A stretch of DNA of 64,000 nucleotides, from the NCBI RefSeq assembly GCF_000242915.1, contig NZ_AFRZ01000001.1, positions 2,418,001 to 2,482,000 on the forward strand, given 5' to 3'. The notes under the pieces were generated by a model, which was not told where the DNA came from, searched no databases, and was given only the letters and a program-made list of their open reading frames with translations. The stretch's first letter is position 1. Every line of letters starts with the position of its first letter. The position numbers were made by a program, and so were the translations under genes. Below, piece by piece: positions 55,567-63,963 of this stretch. The stretch comes from Sulfurimonas gotlandica GD1. Lineage in GTDB: Bacteria > Campylobacterota > Campylobacteria > Campylobacterales > Sulfurimonadaceae.

Positions 55567-56320
55567 CTAGTATTTCGCTCCCTTGCCATCCTTGTAGACT
55601 ACCTCGTTATACAGCTCCCACCATGCGCGTGCAAGCCCAGATTCGGCTTGGCAACCAGGCCATTGTCTCTTTTCTATAGGTAGCTCTAATAATGCACGTA
55701 TTGGCTCATCTTTGAAGCCTCCATACGCCATAGCATCTGCATAATCAGCAGAGTAGACAATGAGCTTGATGTTTGCCCAAGCCATTGTTGAGTAGCACAT
55801 TGGACAATGTGCGCCAGATGTGTATAAAGTTGCACCTGACAGCTCATTTAGGCCGTAGCCATTATCCATGTGTAGCCTGACGTATGGCGTTCATCTCTCC
55901 GTGACGTGACGGGTCACCCTCTTTGAGTACAGTGTTCCATCCTTCCCCAAGGATTTTTCCATCTTTATAAATCACTGCACCGAAGAAGCCTCCATCAGGT
56001 GCATGGCCTTTGAGTGCTTGCATTGGATTGTGAGCACCTAGTTTAATTGCGCGTCTTATGTGTTTTCTGTGCGTTTTAGTCTCTTTGCTTGAAGAACCTA
56101 CAGAACACTGAACGTTGTCATTTGATCCTGCACCTTCAACTACAGCAAATTTTTTAGGTGGTGTATTTGGAGCCTCATTTACCCATTTTTGTGTTTGGGC
56201 AGGGGTATAACCATAGAAGGTACTTGGTTGCTTAGAGTCTGGCGTAGATGCAATAGCCATTACGGAAAACATATAGAACATAGCGATTGATAAGATTAAT
56301 AATCTTTTTTGAACTTTCAT
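55567..56320 (-). pseudogene. Exported deaminase (cytidine/guanine deaminase fold), frameshifted
   Basis: From 56320 the frame encodes a signal peptide (LLILSIAMFYMFSVMAIAS), a spacer and a deaminase start (GGFFGAVIYKDGKILGEGWN) with the zinc motif HGEMNAIR, then ends at a TAA after ATHG (55862). The adjacent frame from ATG 55869 continues with SGATLYTSGAHCPMCYSTMAW, containing the Cys ligands, to 55567. Removing one base near 55866-55872 would join them as a protein of about 250 residues. HCPMC in place of PCxxC and the export signal are unusual. The higher GC content than its neighbours suggests transfer. Confidence 0.7.
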
Positions 56321-56403
56321 ATTGTTAGCTTGTAGTAGTCTACACTGATTTCCTTAAGAATCTATTATAATGTTTGGAAGATAAATGGAGAGATTAGAAA
56401 GGC

Positions 56404-57486
56404 TTAAAGCCCTCCTATCATTTTTATAAGCTCTTCGGGTCTATTAGAATTTTTAATAGCGTTCTCTTTTGTGATAGTTCTTTTTTGAAGTAGTTCTATC
56501 AGCTCTTGAGTCTGAGTGGTCATGTTCGTTTCTTTTTGATTTAGCTGCATTTGAGAGTAAATCTGGTGAACTTTGTCTTCACGTATCTGATTCTGAACAG
56601 CTGGATTAGTTATGAGTATTTCCAGAGCTGCAACTTTGCCACCACCTACTCTAGGAATAAGTGTTTGAGATATTACAGCAACAAGTGAAGAAGCCAGTTG
56701 CGCTCTTACTTGTGCTTGCTCTTGTCCATCAAAAACATCAATGATACGGTTAATAGTTCCAGGTGCAGAGTTTGTGTGCAGAGTTCCAAAAACCAAGTGA
56801 CCAGTCTCAGCTGCTGTTAAAGCTGCACCAATAGTCTCAGCATCTCTCATTTCACCGATTAGTATAATATCTGGATCTTGTCTTAGTGCAAATTTTAATG
56901 CAGCAGCAAATGAAGCAGTATCGTTTCCTACATCTCTTTGAGAAAATAGTGACTTGATGTTTTTATGAACGAACTCAACTGGATCTTCGACAGTGATTAT
57001 ATGTCTTCTTTCTGTCAGGTTTATTTCATGAAGCATAGATGCGAGAGTAGTTGATTTACCACTACCTGTAGGACCTGTTACTAGAATTAGACCTTTTTCT
57101 TTTTTTACAAGTTCTTTAAAAATTGGAGGATTTCCATACTCATCAAGAGTTGGAATATCTATAGGTATCATACGAAAAGCACAGGCTATCCCACCGATAG
57201 TTCTGTAGTAGTTGGCACGAAAACGTCCAACTTCTTTTAACTCAAAAGAAAAGTCAAGTTCATTAGCATCTTCAAATACTTTCTTTTGCTTGTCTTCTAT
57301 GAGCGAGTAAGCCATCTCTTCAATATCTTTGGCATTTAAAACAGCCAAATTAAGTGGACGAAGTTCTTTATCTATTCTAATCTGTGGTTCACTACCAACA
57401 ACAAGGTGTAAATCACTTGAACCGTAGGCTAAAACACTCTTGAGCAGTTTTTTTATATCAACTACTTTTTTGACTTCTTCACTCAT
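56404..57486 (-). CDS. pilT: Type IV pilus retraction ATPase PilT
   Basis: This 360-residue hexameric ATPase has Walker A GPTGSGKSTT, Walker B region PDIILIGEMRD, the His box GHLVFGTLHTNSAP and a NQIRE C-terminal motif. It retracts pili in twitching motility and DNA uptake. It is 17 bases downstream of gatC in the same direction. No other pil gene is within the window, although the PilJ-type sensor kinase at 43740-45125 would fit the same system. Confidence 0.93.
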   Translation of the reverse strand: MSEEVKKVVDIKKLLKSVLAYGSSDLHLVVGSEPQIRIDKELRPLNLAVLNAKDIEEMAYSLIEDKQKKVFEDANELDFSFELKEVGRFRANYYRTIGGIACAFRMIPIDIPTLDEYGNPPIFKELVKKEKGLILVTGPTGSGKSTTLASMLHEINLTERRHIITVEDPVEFVHKNIKSLFSQRDVGNDTASFAAALKFALRQDPDIILIGEMRDAETIGAALTAAETGHLVFGTLHTNSAPGTINRIIDVFDGQEQAQVRAQLASSLVAVISQTLIPRVGGGKVAALEILITNPAVQNQIREDKVHQIYSQMQLNQKETNMTTQTQELIELLQKRTITKENAIKNSNRPEELIKMIGGL

Positions 57487-57502
57487 AATAAGACTCCCTA
57501 GA

Positions 57503-57793
57503 TTACTCGATTATTTTTGGAACTATAAAGAAATGGTCACCACTTAGAGGTGCATTTTTTAGTATATTGTCATTAACGCTAGCATCACAAAATGGTGTGT
57601 CTTCTCTAGTAAATGTACCATTGTCACTCATAGCAAAGTTATCATCGACACCATCAGTATTAAGGGAACTTAAATTATCGACAAAACTTACTATTTCAGA
57701 CAATTGTCCTATAATTTCTTCTCTTTTATCTTCTGAGACTTTTAAAAAAGATAGTTTTTCTAATTTAGTTAGTAATACGTCATCTACTTGCAT
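57503..57793 (-). CDS. gatC: Aspartyl/glutamyl-tRNA amidotransferase subunit C
   Basis: This 96-residue protein begins with a predicted helix and has the typical segments LEKLSFLKVSEDKREEIIGQ and VSFVDNLSSLNTDGVD. GatC stabilises GatA in the GatCAB complex that converts mischarged Glu- or Asp-tRNA. It is followed by pilT, probably in the same transcript, and diverges from the YfgM-like gene. gatA and gatB are not in the window. Confidence 0.88.
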   Translation of the reverse strand: MQVDDVLLTKLEKLSFLKVSEDKREEIIGQLSEIVSFVDNLSSLNTDGVDDNFAMSDNGTFTREDTPFCDASVNDNILKNAPLSGDHFFIVPKIIE

Positions 57794-57920
57794 ATGTATC
57801 CTAGTTTTATAATTTTATATGATTGTAACAAAAAAAATCTATGTGTTTGATGAAACTTTAACAAACTATGCGATATTATTTTAAACTTTTTGAAAAAATA
57901 TAGTTAAGTAAGGAATATTT

Positions 57921-58517
57921 TTGAGTATTAAAAATAATATCGAAATGGTAAGAGAAGAGTTGAATTCTGAAGAGAAGTTTTTTGAAAAAGCTGTTATTAC
58001 AGAGAAGTTTATAAAAAAGTATAAAAACTTAATGATTGGAGCAGTTGTTGTTTTAGTTGTTTTAGTTGGGGCAAATGTAGCTTATAGTATAAATAAACAG
58101 AGTCAAATTACAGCAGCAAATGTTGCTCTTTTAACTCTAAGTGAAGATGCTACAAACTCTGAAGCACTTTTAACATTAAAGAGTATCTCTCCTGAGCTGT
58201 ACGATGTATGGGTTTACTCTAATGCAGTTGCTAAAAAAGACATGATTACTATGAAAGAGCTTACAAATTCTTCAGCAATAATGGTAGGTGATTTAGCAAA
58301 GTATGAACTGGCACAAGATACAAAAAATGCAGCTTCACTAGACGCTTATGCTTCAAAGCAAGATGCTGTATATAGAGATTTAGCTTTAGTTCAAAGTGCT
58401 ATTATACTTATGAGTAATTCACAAATCCAAAAAGCTCATGAGAAACTATCTCAAATATCTCCTCAGTCTTCACTAAACAAGATTGCTAATGCACTTCTTC
58501 ACTACGGAGTAAAGTAG
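57921..58517 (+). CDS. YfgM-like membrane-anchored helical-repeat protein
   Basis: This 198-residue protein has a short cytoplasmic start, one transmembrane helix (about residues 36-57, NLMIGAVVVLVVLVGANVAYS) and a helical periplasmic domain with TPR-like repeats. The start is TTG (AAGGAA upstream). A YfgM-BamB gene pair exists in E. coli, and the next gene here is BamB-like, so a YfgM-type role near the outer-membrane protein export path is likely. The sequence alone would be too weak for the assignment. Confidence 0.65.
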   Translation: MSIKNNIEMVREELNSEEKFFEKAVITEKFIKKYKNLMIGAVVVLVVLVGANVAYSINKQSQITAANVALLTLSEDATNSEALLTLKSISPELYDVWVYSNAVAKKDMITMKELTNSSAIMVGDLAKYELAQDTKNAASLDAYASKQDAVYRDLALVQSAIILMSNSQIQKAHEKLSQISPQSSLNKIANALLHYGVK

Positions 58518-58521
58518 AATT

Positions 58522-59520
58522 TTGAAGAAGTTTGTTCCGCTATTTGCTATCGTATTAATTCTTGTTTTTACAGGATGTAGTTCTAAAGAAGTTTTCAAAC
58601 CAAAACTTGTAAAAGATGATTGGGCATATCATGGAACAAATGAAGAAAAAATCGTTGATGTATCTTCAGATGTAGCTATGTTTGAGAGTAGAAAAGTGCT
58701 CTTAAAAGATAAAGCTATAGAAACTACAATTGAGGAATCATATAGACTCATTGGTAGTAGTGATGGTTGGGTTATAAGTTCTACTATTGACGGGCAGTTA
58801 ATTATCGACTTCATTGAAGATAAGTCTATGAAAAAGAAATTTAATCTTAAAAAGACTATTGCAGGTGCAAGTGTAAAAGATGATATTTTAGCTGTATTAT
58901 TTGCAGATAACGAGATGGCACTTTATTCTATATCTGGTGAGAGTCTTTTAGTTAAAGTTCAAGGCAGTGCTCCTGTAGTTGTTGATTCTAGAATAGTAAA
59001 TCCGTATTTTATGAATGATTTAGTTCTCTTTTTAACTCTTGATGGAAAAGTTGTTATTCTCAACTCAAAGCTAAAAAAGAAATTAAGAACTACTATAGTC
59101 TCTTCAGAAGATAATTTTAATAACATTATTTACTTCAATGTTATTGACAATAAACTAATTGCTGCAACGGGAACTAAACTTCTGTCTATGGCTGAAAAAG
59201 AGGTTAGAGTTAGTTATGAAATTCGAAATATAGCTTATTCTGGCAAAGATATCTTTATTACAACAAAGCAGGGTGAAGTTATCTCTTTAACTCCTGATCT
59301 TCAAGTTAATGCAAAGGTAAAGTTTCCATTTGCTCACTTCTTAGGACTAATAGTTCATAATGATAAAATATATGCTTTAGAACAAGAGGGTTATTTAATA
59401 GAAATTTCCAAAAACCTCCTCGAGTATAGTATATATGAAGTAGACATAGAAGATGGTTTCATTTTTGTAGCTGACAAGAAGTTCTACATAGATGATGAGT
59501 ATATCTCACTTGAGCAATGA
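58522..59520 (+). CDS. BamB-like beta-propeller lipoprotein
   Basis: This 332-residue protein has a lipoprotein signal (LILVFTGCSSKE; TTG start) followed by repeated strands of the PQQ/WD-type propeller (SSDGWVISSTIDGQLI, NDLVLFLTLDGKVVIL, DIFITTKQGEVISLT), consistent with a propeller like BamB. BamB helps the BAM complex insert outer-membrane proteins. It follows the YfgM-like gene by four bases and overlaps the Xer gene by 29 bases. Confidence 0.7.
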   Translation: MKKFVPLFAIVLILVFTGCSSKEVFKPKLVKDDWAYHGTNEEKIVDVSSDVAMFESRKVLLKDKAIETTIEESYRLIGSSDGWVISSTIDGQLIIDFIEDKSMKKKFNLKKTIAGASVKDDILAVLFADNEMALYSISGESLLVKVQGSAPVVVDSRIVNPYFMNDLVLFLTLDGKVVILNSKLKKKLRTTIVSSEDNFNNIIYFNVIDNKLIAATGTKLLSMAEKEVRVSYEIRNIAYSGKDIFITTKQGEVISLTPDLQVNAKVKFPFAHFLGLIVHNDKIYALEQEGYLIEISKNLLEYSIYEVDIEDGFIFVADKKFYIDDEYISLEQ

Positions 59521-60325
59521 GCTAGAAGCTTTTATAGAATATATAAGTGTAACAAGAGCACTTAGTAAAAAAAGTGTCGAAGCTTACAAAGGTGACTTAT
59601 CTTCTATAGAAGATGAGTTGCAAATTCCTCTTATCAATCTCGAATCAAACAGCGTTCTTTCTTTTTTATCTAAGTATAAAAACAAAAGAACACTAAACAG
59701 AAAACTCTCTGCTATCAACGCTTTTTTTGATTTTTGCTATAAGAGTCATTTCAGCGCGGAAAAAACAAAATATAAATTTGCCAAAATCCCAAAACTACTT
59801 CCGAAATTTTTATCATATAAAGAGATACAGAATTCTCTTTTACTTATAGATAGAAACTCATGGCTAGGTCTTCGTGATTATGCTTTGATAATATTTTTGT
59901 TTGCGTCTGGAGCACGTATAAGTGAGTGTCTTGCTCTTAGACGAGAAGACATAGAAGATGGATGGCTTCATATAAGACATGCTAAGGGAGAAAAAGAACG
60001 TATAGTTCCAGTGGCAAAAGTAGCACTGGATGCTATTAGTACATATCTAAATGAAAAACCAAAAGAGAATGAATATGTTTGGTGTAACTATAAAGGTGAC
60101 GCGCTAAGCCGCATATCTGCTTACAAAATTACGCAGAAGTATCTCAATGTATCTCCGCATGTACTTCGCCACTCTTATGCAACATCACTCATCAGTGGTG
60201 GAGCAGACTTACGCGTTGTTCAGGAACTACTTGGACATGCTTCACTTTTGACAACGCAAATATATACACATATACAAAAGCAGGATTTAAAAGAGACGGT
60301 TGAAGTTTGTCACCCATTGGCATAA
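59492..60325 (+). CDS. Xer-type tyrosine recombinase (XerD/XerH-like)
   Basis: This 277-residue enzyme has an N-terminal SAM-like core-binding domain (about residues 1-95) and a catalytic domain with Arg in GARISECL, Lys in HAKGEKER, HVLRH, LGHAS and the Tyr in TQIYTHI. Campylobacterota use a single Xer (XerH) for dimer resolution at difH; I see no dif-like site here. The start ATG overlaps the preceding lipoprotein gene by 29 bases, so it is probably expressed from that operon. Confidence 0.88.
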   Translation: MMSISHLSNELEAFIEYISVTRALSKKSVEAYKGDLSSIEDELQIPLINLESNSVLSFLSKYKNKRTLNRKLSAINAFFDFCYKSHFSAEKTKYKFAKIPKLLPKFLSYKEIQNSLLLIDRNSWLGLRDYALIIFLFASGARISECLALRREDIEDGWLHIRHAKGEKERIVPVAKVALDAISTYLNEKPKENEYVWCNYKGDALSRISAYKITQKYLNVSPHVLRHSYATSLISGGADLRVVQELLGHASLLTTQIYTHIQKQDLKETVEVCHPLA

Positions 60326-60417
60326 ACTATTATAATTTTTTACTAATTTAAAAAAAAAGCATATTCTATATTCTATTTGAATATAATTGAGATGCTTTAT
60401 GTGAAGGACCTTTATAA

Positions 60418-60894
60418 TTGAACAATACTATTAAAAATTCTATTCTGTCAGTGCCATTTCTAAAGTCACTTTTTTTCATTCAAAATGAGTGGCATCAGCA
60501 CGGTGTTTTTCTTCATACACTTCGAGTTACATACTACACAATCAAAGCTAAAGATTTTACACTTATTCCTGCCGCTCTTCTGCATGATATAGGTAAGCCG
60601 TTTTCTGCTTTTAAAAAAGACGAAAATGATATAAAATATGGAGAGTATAGTTTTACTGACCATGAAGAAGTAAGTTATCAAATCATAAAAAACTGGCCCT
60701 TTATGAGTGAGTACACAAAAAATATAGTCAGATATCACTACCTAATACGCGATATAAAAAAGAGTAAAAAAGAAAACTATAAAAGATATGAAGTCAAAAA
60801 AGCTATCTGGGAATCTCTAAGTGATGAGATGCATGAAGAGTTGGAAAGGTTTTTGCTTTATGATGATTTAGGTAAGGGAAAAAAGAGAAGATAG
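60418..60894 (+). CDS. HD-domain phosphohydrolase
   Basis: This 158-residue protein has LLHDIGKPF (HD motif) preceded by a His (GVFLHTLRV) and followed by DHEEVSYQI and a late Asp, the layout of HD metal-dependent phosphohydrolases. It starts at TTG with AAGGA upstream. The size is small, like the HD part of tRNA nucleotidyltransferase-related or stand-alone proteins. The substrate is unknown. Confidence 0.75.
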   Translation: MNNTIKNSILSVPFLKSLFFIQNEWHQHGVFLHTLRVTYYTIKAKDFTLIPAALLHDIGKPFSAFKKDENDIKYGEYSFTDHEEVSYQIIKNWPFMSEYTKNIVRYHYLIRDIKKSKKENYKRYEVKKAIWESLSDEMHEELERFLLYDDLGKGKKRR

Positions 60895-61102
60895 AAGCTT
60901 CTTAGCATCTAACACTATCGTAACAATTTTTTTGTAAAATAAAGTAATAAATATTATGAACTTTGATTTCTCATATAAATATATGTATTTTATCTATTTG
61001 TGTAATAAGACAATATAGTTTTTTTTCTATATTATCCTTTGTTTTTCAATTTATTAAAGTTTTTTCTATGATTAATCAAATATTATGTGGAGTTTTATAT
61101 AT

Positions 61103-61609
61103 ATGATAAAAAAGTTTATACCTTTTTTGGTTATACTTGGTTTAGTTGCCCTTATTGTAACTATTTTCCTTTCAGTGGCATCTCAAAAACAGATGATAGT
61201 TATCAAAGAGGGTAACGCCTATAAAGAGCCATTTGAGATGATTGTTAACAAATATCAAGATAGTGACTGTGGAATGGTTATTGATAATATGAACTATATT
61301 TCACAAGTAATCTCACCAACTGGAAAGACTTGGTTTTTTCACGATCATGGTGGTTTTGTTAAATGGCTTGAAGATAAAGAGTTTAGAGATGAAGCTGTTA
61401 TCTGGGTTATGAGTAGAGATACAAAAAAATGGATTGATGGCAGAAGTGCATACTATTCACTAAGAGATAAAACACCTATGGGTTATGGATTTGGTGCCTA
61501 TGAGAAAAAAGCTTCTGCGCATGTAGATTTTGATACAATGCGACTACGAATGTTAAGAGGAGAAACTCTTAATAATCCACATATAAGAAAACAACTTTTA
61601 GGACAGTAG
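61103..61609 (+). CDS. NosL-like membrane-anchored protein
   Basis: About 168 residues from ATG 61103 (TGGAG upstream), with one N-terminal transmembrane helix (FIPFLVILGLVALIVTIFL). The rest resembles NosL: DCGMVIDNM at the start, a FFHDHGGFVKWL middle (NosL has FDDIGCM) and TPMGYGFGAYEKK near the end. NosL is a copper chaperone for N2O reductase, but here it lies beside a SafE-like membrane protein and not in a nos cluster. Use in copper delivery to another oxidase or reductase is inference. Confidence 0.7.
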   Translation: MIKKFIPFLVILGLVALIVTIFLSVASQKQMIVIKEGNAYKEPFEMIVNKYQDSDCGMVIDNMNYISQVISPTGKTWFFHDHGGFVKWLEDKEFRDEAVIWVMSRDTKKWIDGRSAYYSLRDKTPMGYGFGAYEKKASAHVDFDTMRLRMLRGETLNNPHIRKQLLGQ

Positions 61610-62319
61610 TGGAAACAGTAAATATATTAACAATTATAAGCATTGCTTTTTTAGGTTCTTTTGGTCACTGTATAGGTATGTGTGGTGGAATAGTTCTAGC
61701 ATACTCTACTATAAAAATAGAACCACAAAGTTCTAAAGTCTCACAGAGTGTTGCGCATCTTCTTTACTCATCAGGCAGAGTTCTTACTTATTCCATACTT
61801 GGTGCTATGTTTGGTGCTTTAGGTGGAGTTGTCACATTTTCAAATAATGCAAATGGAGCTCTTCTTATCTTTGCTGGTATTGCGATGGCTTTAGCGGGCC
61901 TTTCACTTATGGGTAAGATAAAGTTTCTTACTCTCATAGAACATTCATTTTCTTCCTCATCACTATATAAAAATGCTTTTAAAAAAGTTTTAAACTCAAA
62001 ATCAAATCTTAGTTTTTTTGTTCTTGGCATGTTAAATGGTCTACTCCCTTGTGGTTTTGTATATTTCTTCGCAATAACTGCTGCTAGTACTGCTGATCCC
62101 CTTTATGGAGCTTTAGTCATGGCTATATTTGGAGTTAGTACTATTCCGGCAATGTTTGGACTTGGATTTTTAGCATCTCTTACATCTGCAACAAGTTTTA
62201 GAAACATGATGATGAGTCTTGCATCTATAGCAGTTGTTCTTTATGGAGCATACACAATTTACAATGGATACGACTATATAGCAAATCCTAAAAAATCACT
62301 TACAGAGTGTCACAACTAA
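61609..62319 (+). CDS. SafE/DsbD_2-type membrane protein with GHCxGMCGG motif
   Basis: This 236-residue protein has about six transmembrane helices and an N-terminal GHCIGMCGGIV, the motif shared by sulfite-exporter-like proteins and copper/cytochrome-oxidase maturation proteins. A conserved NGLLPCGFVY lies in the second half. It starts at GTG overlapping the previous stop (TAGTG), so it is translated together with the NosL-like protein. Metal transport across the inner membrane is the usual suggestion for such pairs. Confidence 0.78.
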   Translation: METVNILTIISIAFLGSFGHCIGMCGGIVLAYSTIKIEPQSSKVSQSVAHLLYSSGRVLTYSILGAMFGALGGVVTFSNNANGALLIFAGIAMALAGLSLMGKIKFLTLIEHSFSSSSLYKNAFKKVLNSKSNLSFFVLGMLNGLLPCGFVYFFAITAASTADPLYGALVMAIFGVSTIPAMFGLGFLASLTSATSFRNMMMSLASIAVVLYGAYTIYNGYDYIANPKKSLTECHN

Positions 62320-62337
62320 TATTTACAAATATTTTAC

Positions 62338-62368
62338 ATTTAGATATTAAGTTTTTTTATATCTAAAT
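62338..62368. terminator. Hairpin after the SafE-like gene
   Basis: ATTTAGATAT (62338-62347) and ATATCTAAAT (62359-62368) form a ten-base-pair stem. The loop contains seven T, 20 bases after the gene's stop. It separates the metal-handling pair from the PAS-GGDEF gene. Confidence 0.55.
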
Positions 62369-62397
62369 AAGTGTAGTATTAAGTACAGGAGTGCTCT

Positions 62398-63942
62398 ATG
62401 GATGGTAATTTTAATAAAAAATTCTTAAAAATACTAGTTACTATAATTACTCCTATTCTCGTAATTATGTTAGTTTTTAGTCTTTATCTTTATGATAGAC
62501 TTAAGGATGAGAAGAAGGCATTTCTTTTTGAGAAATCTGCTGTTATATCTAGTATGATTTCTAATGTTGCTAGCTTTGACAGAGAGTATTCAAAAGAAAA
62601 AGAATTTGCGTATCTCCCCTCAACTGCAACAATTTCTCAAGTCCAAAATACATTTCAATCTCTTGATGAAAAAGAACTTCAACTAGAATATTTGTTAGGA
62701 ATGATATATGATGATCATATAGATTTTATAGCTTATTCTGGTCTAAAACCACCTCCAGTAAAATTGAAAGACTCTTATTTAGTCATTCCAATGCGAAAAG
62801 CACTATCAGGGAAGAGTGGAGTAAGTGTAGAACTGAATTATAAAAATGAAAAGGTTTTTGCTTCCTACCACCCAATAGCAAATACTAAATGGGGACTTGT
62901 TGTTGAACAGCCTTATAGTCGCCACATAAAACCTCTTTATCAAACCGCTATGATGAGTTCATTCGCAGTAATTTTACTTATAATAATTTTATATTTCATT
63001 TTAAAAAGATACGATGCAAAACATCAGAAACATATTCAATATAGCGAGCATAGGTTTCAACAACTGGTAGAGAGTAGTGATGACTTCATTTGGGAAGTAA
63101 ATGCACATGGAGTATATAAATATGCCAGTAAACAAGTTGAGAATATTTTGGGATATACAAGCCAGGAAGTAGTTGGAAAAACACCTTTTGATTTTATGAC
63201 TACTGAAGAAGCAAAAAAAGTTGCTGTAAAGTTTATGAAACTTATAGAACAAGAAGAAAGAATAGTTAACTTGGAAAATATAAATATACATAAAGACGGG
63301 CATGAAGTATATCTTCTAACCAGCGGTACACCTTTTTTTGATGAGAGAGGAAAAATATTGGGATATAGAGGGATAGATAGAGATATTACCCCCTTAAAAC
63401 AAAAGCAAAAAGAGATTGAACATTTAGCCTTTTATGACACTCTGACAGGTCTCGCAAACCGTCAAAATATAAACGATAGAATTTCTCAGGAGATAAATTA
63501 TACAAGAAGAAATAACTTTGAATCAGCACTGCTTTTTCTTGATTTAGATGATTTTAAAGTAATAAATGACACACATGGTCATGACCATGGCGATGAAGTT
63601 TTAAAGACTGTATCTCATAGAATACTAAAATCTATACGAAGTTTTGATATTGCAGGAAGAATAGGTGGAGATGAGTTTGTTATATTAGTTAGAGGTGTGC
63701 AGGAAAACAATGAAAACAGTTTAGATCATTTAGAAAGTCTACTTAAAAGAGTTCTACAAGAGATAAATGAGCCCATCGTTGTTAACAGTTTTTCTCACCA
63801 TGTTGGGGTAAGTATTGGTGTTGCAATTCTCCCAAGGGATGGTGATAATTTAGAAGAGATTCTTAAGTGTGCAGACAATGCCATGTATGAGGCAAAACAT
63901 CTTGGAAAGAATCGTGTGGTATTTCATAAAAAAGTGATATAA
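62398..63942 (+). CDS. Membrane PAS-GGDEF diguanylate cyclase
   Basis: This 514-residue protein has a helix near the N-terminus (about residues 12-32), a periplasmic Cache-like sensor (about 35-180), a second helix (SSFAVILLIIILYFIL), a PAS domain (about 216-335) and a GGDEF domain with active GGDEF and RSFD five residues upstream (RxxD inhibitory site). It should synthesise c-di-GMP in response to a periplasmic signal. It has a well-spaced start (AGGAGTG upstream). Confidence 0.93.
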   Translation: MDGNFNKKFLKILVTIITPILVIMLVFSLYLYDRLKDEKKAFLFEKSAVISSMISNVASFDREYSKEKEFAYLPSTATISQVQNTFQSLDEKELQLEYLLGMIYDDHIDFIAYSGLKPPPVKLKDSYLVIPMRKALSGKSGVSVELNYKNEKVFASYHPIANTKWGLVVEQPYSRHIKPLYQTAMMSSFAVILLIIILYFILKRYDAKHQKHIQYSEHRFQQLVESSDDFIWEVNAHGVYKYASKQVENILGYTSQEVVGKTPFDFMTTEEAKKVAVKFMKLIEQEERIVNLENINIHKDGHEVYLLTSGTPFFDERGKILGYRGIDRDITPLKQKQKEIEHLAFYDTLTGLANRQNINDRISQEINYTRRNNFESALLFLDLDDFKVINDTHGHDHGDEVLKTVSHRILKSIRSFDIAGRIGGDEFVILVRGVQENNENSLDHLESLLKRVLQEINEPIVVNSFSHHVGVSIGVAILPRDGDNLEEILKCADNAMYEAKHLGKNRVVFHKKVI

Positions 63943-63963
63943 TAACTTTAAAAAAGGCTTGGT

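Noticed and set aside
59492-60325. The Xer-type gene as a sign of an integron or genomic island
   Set aside because: It overlaps and follows housekeeping-like genes, has native composition, and no attachment repeats are visible. It fits the chromosomal XerH role.
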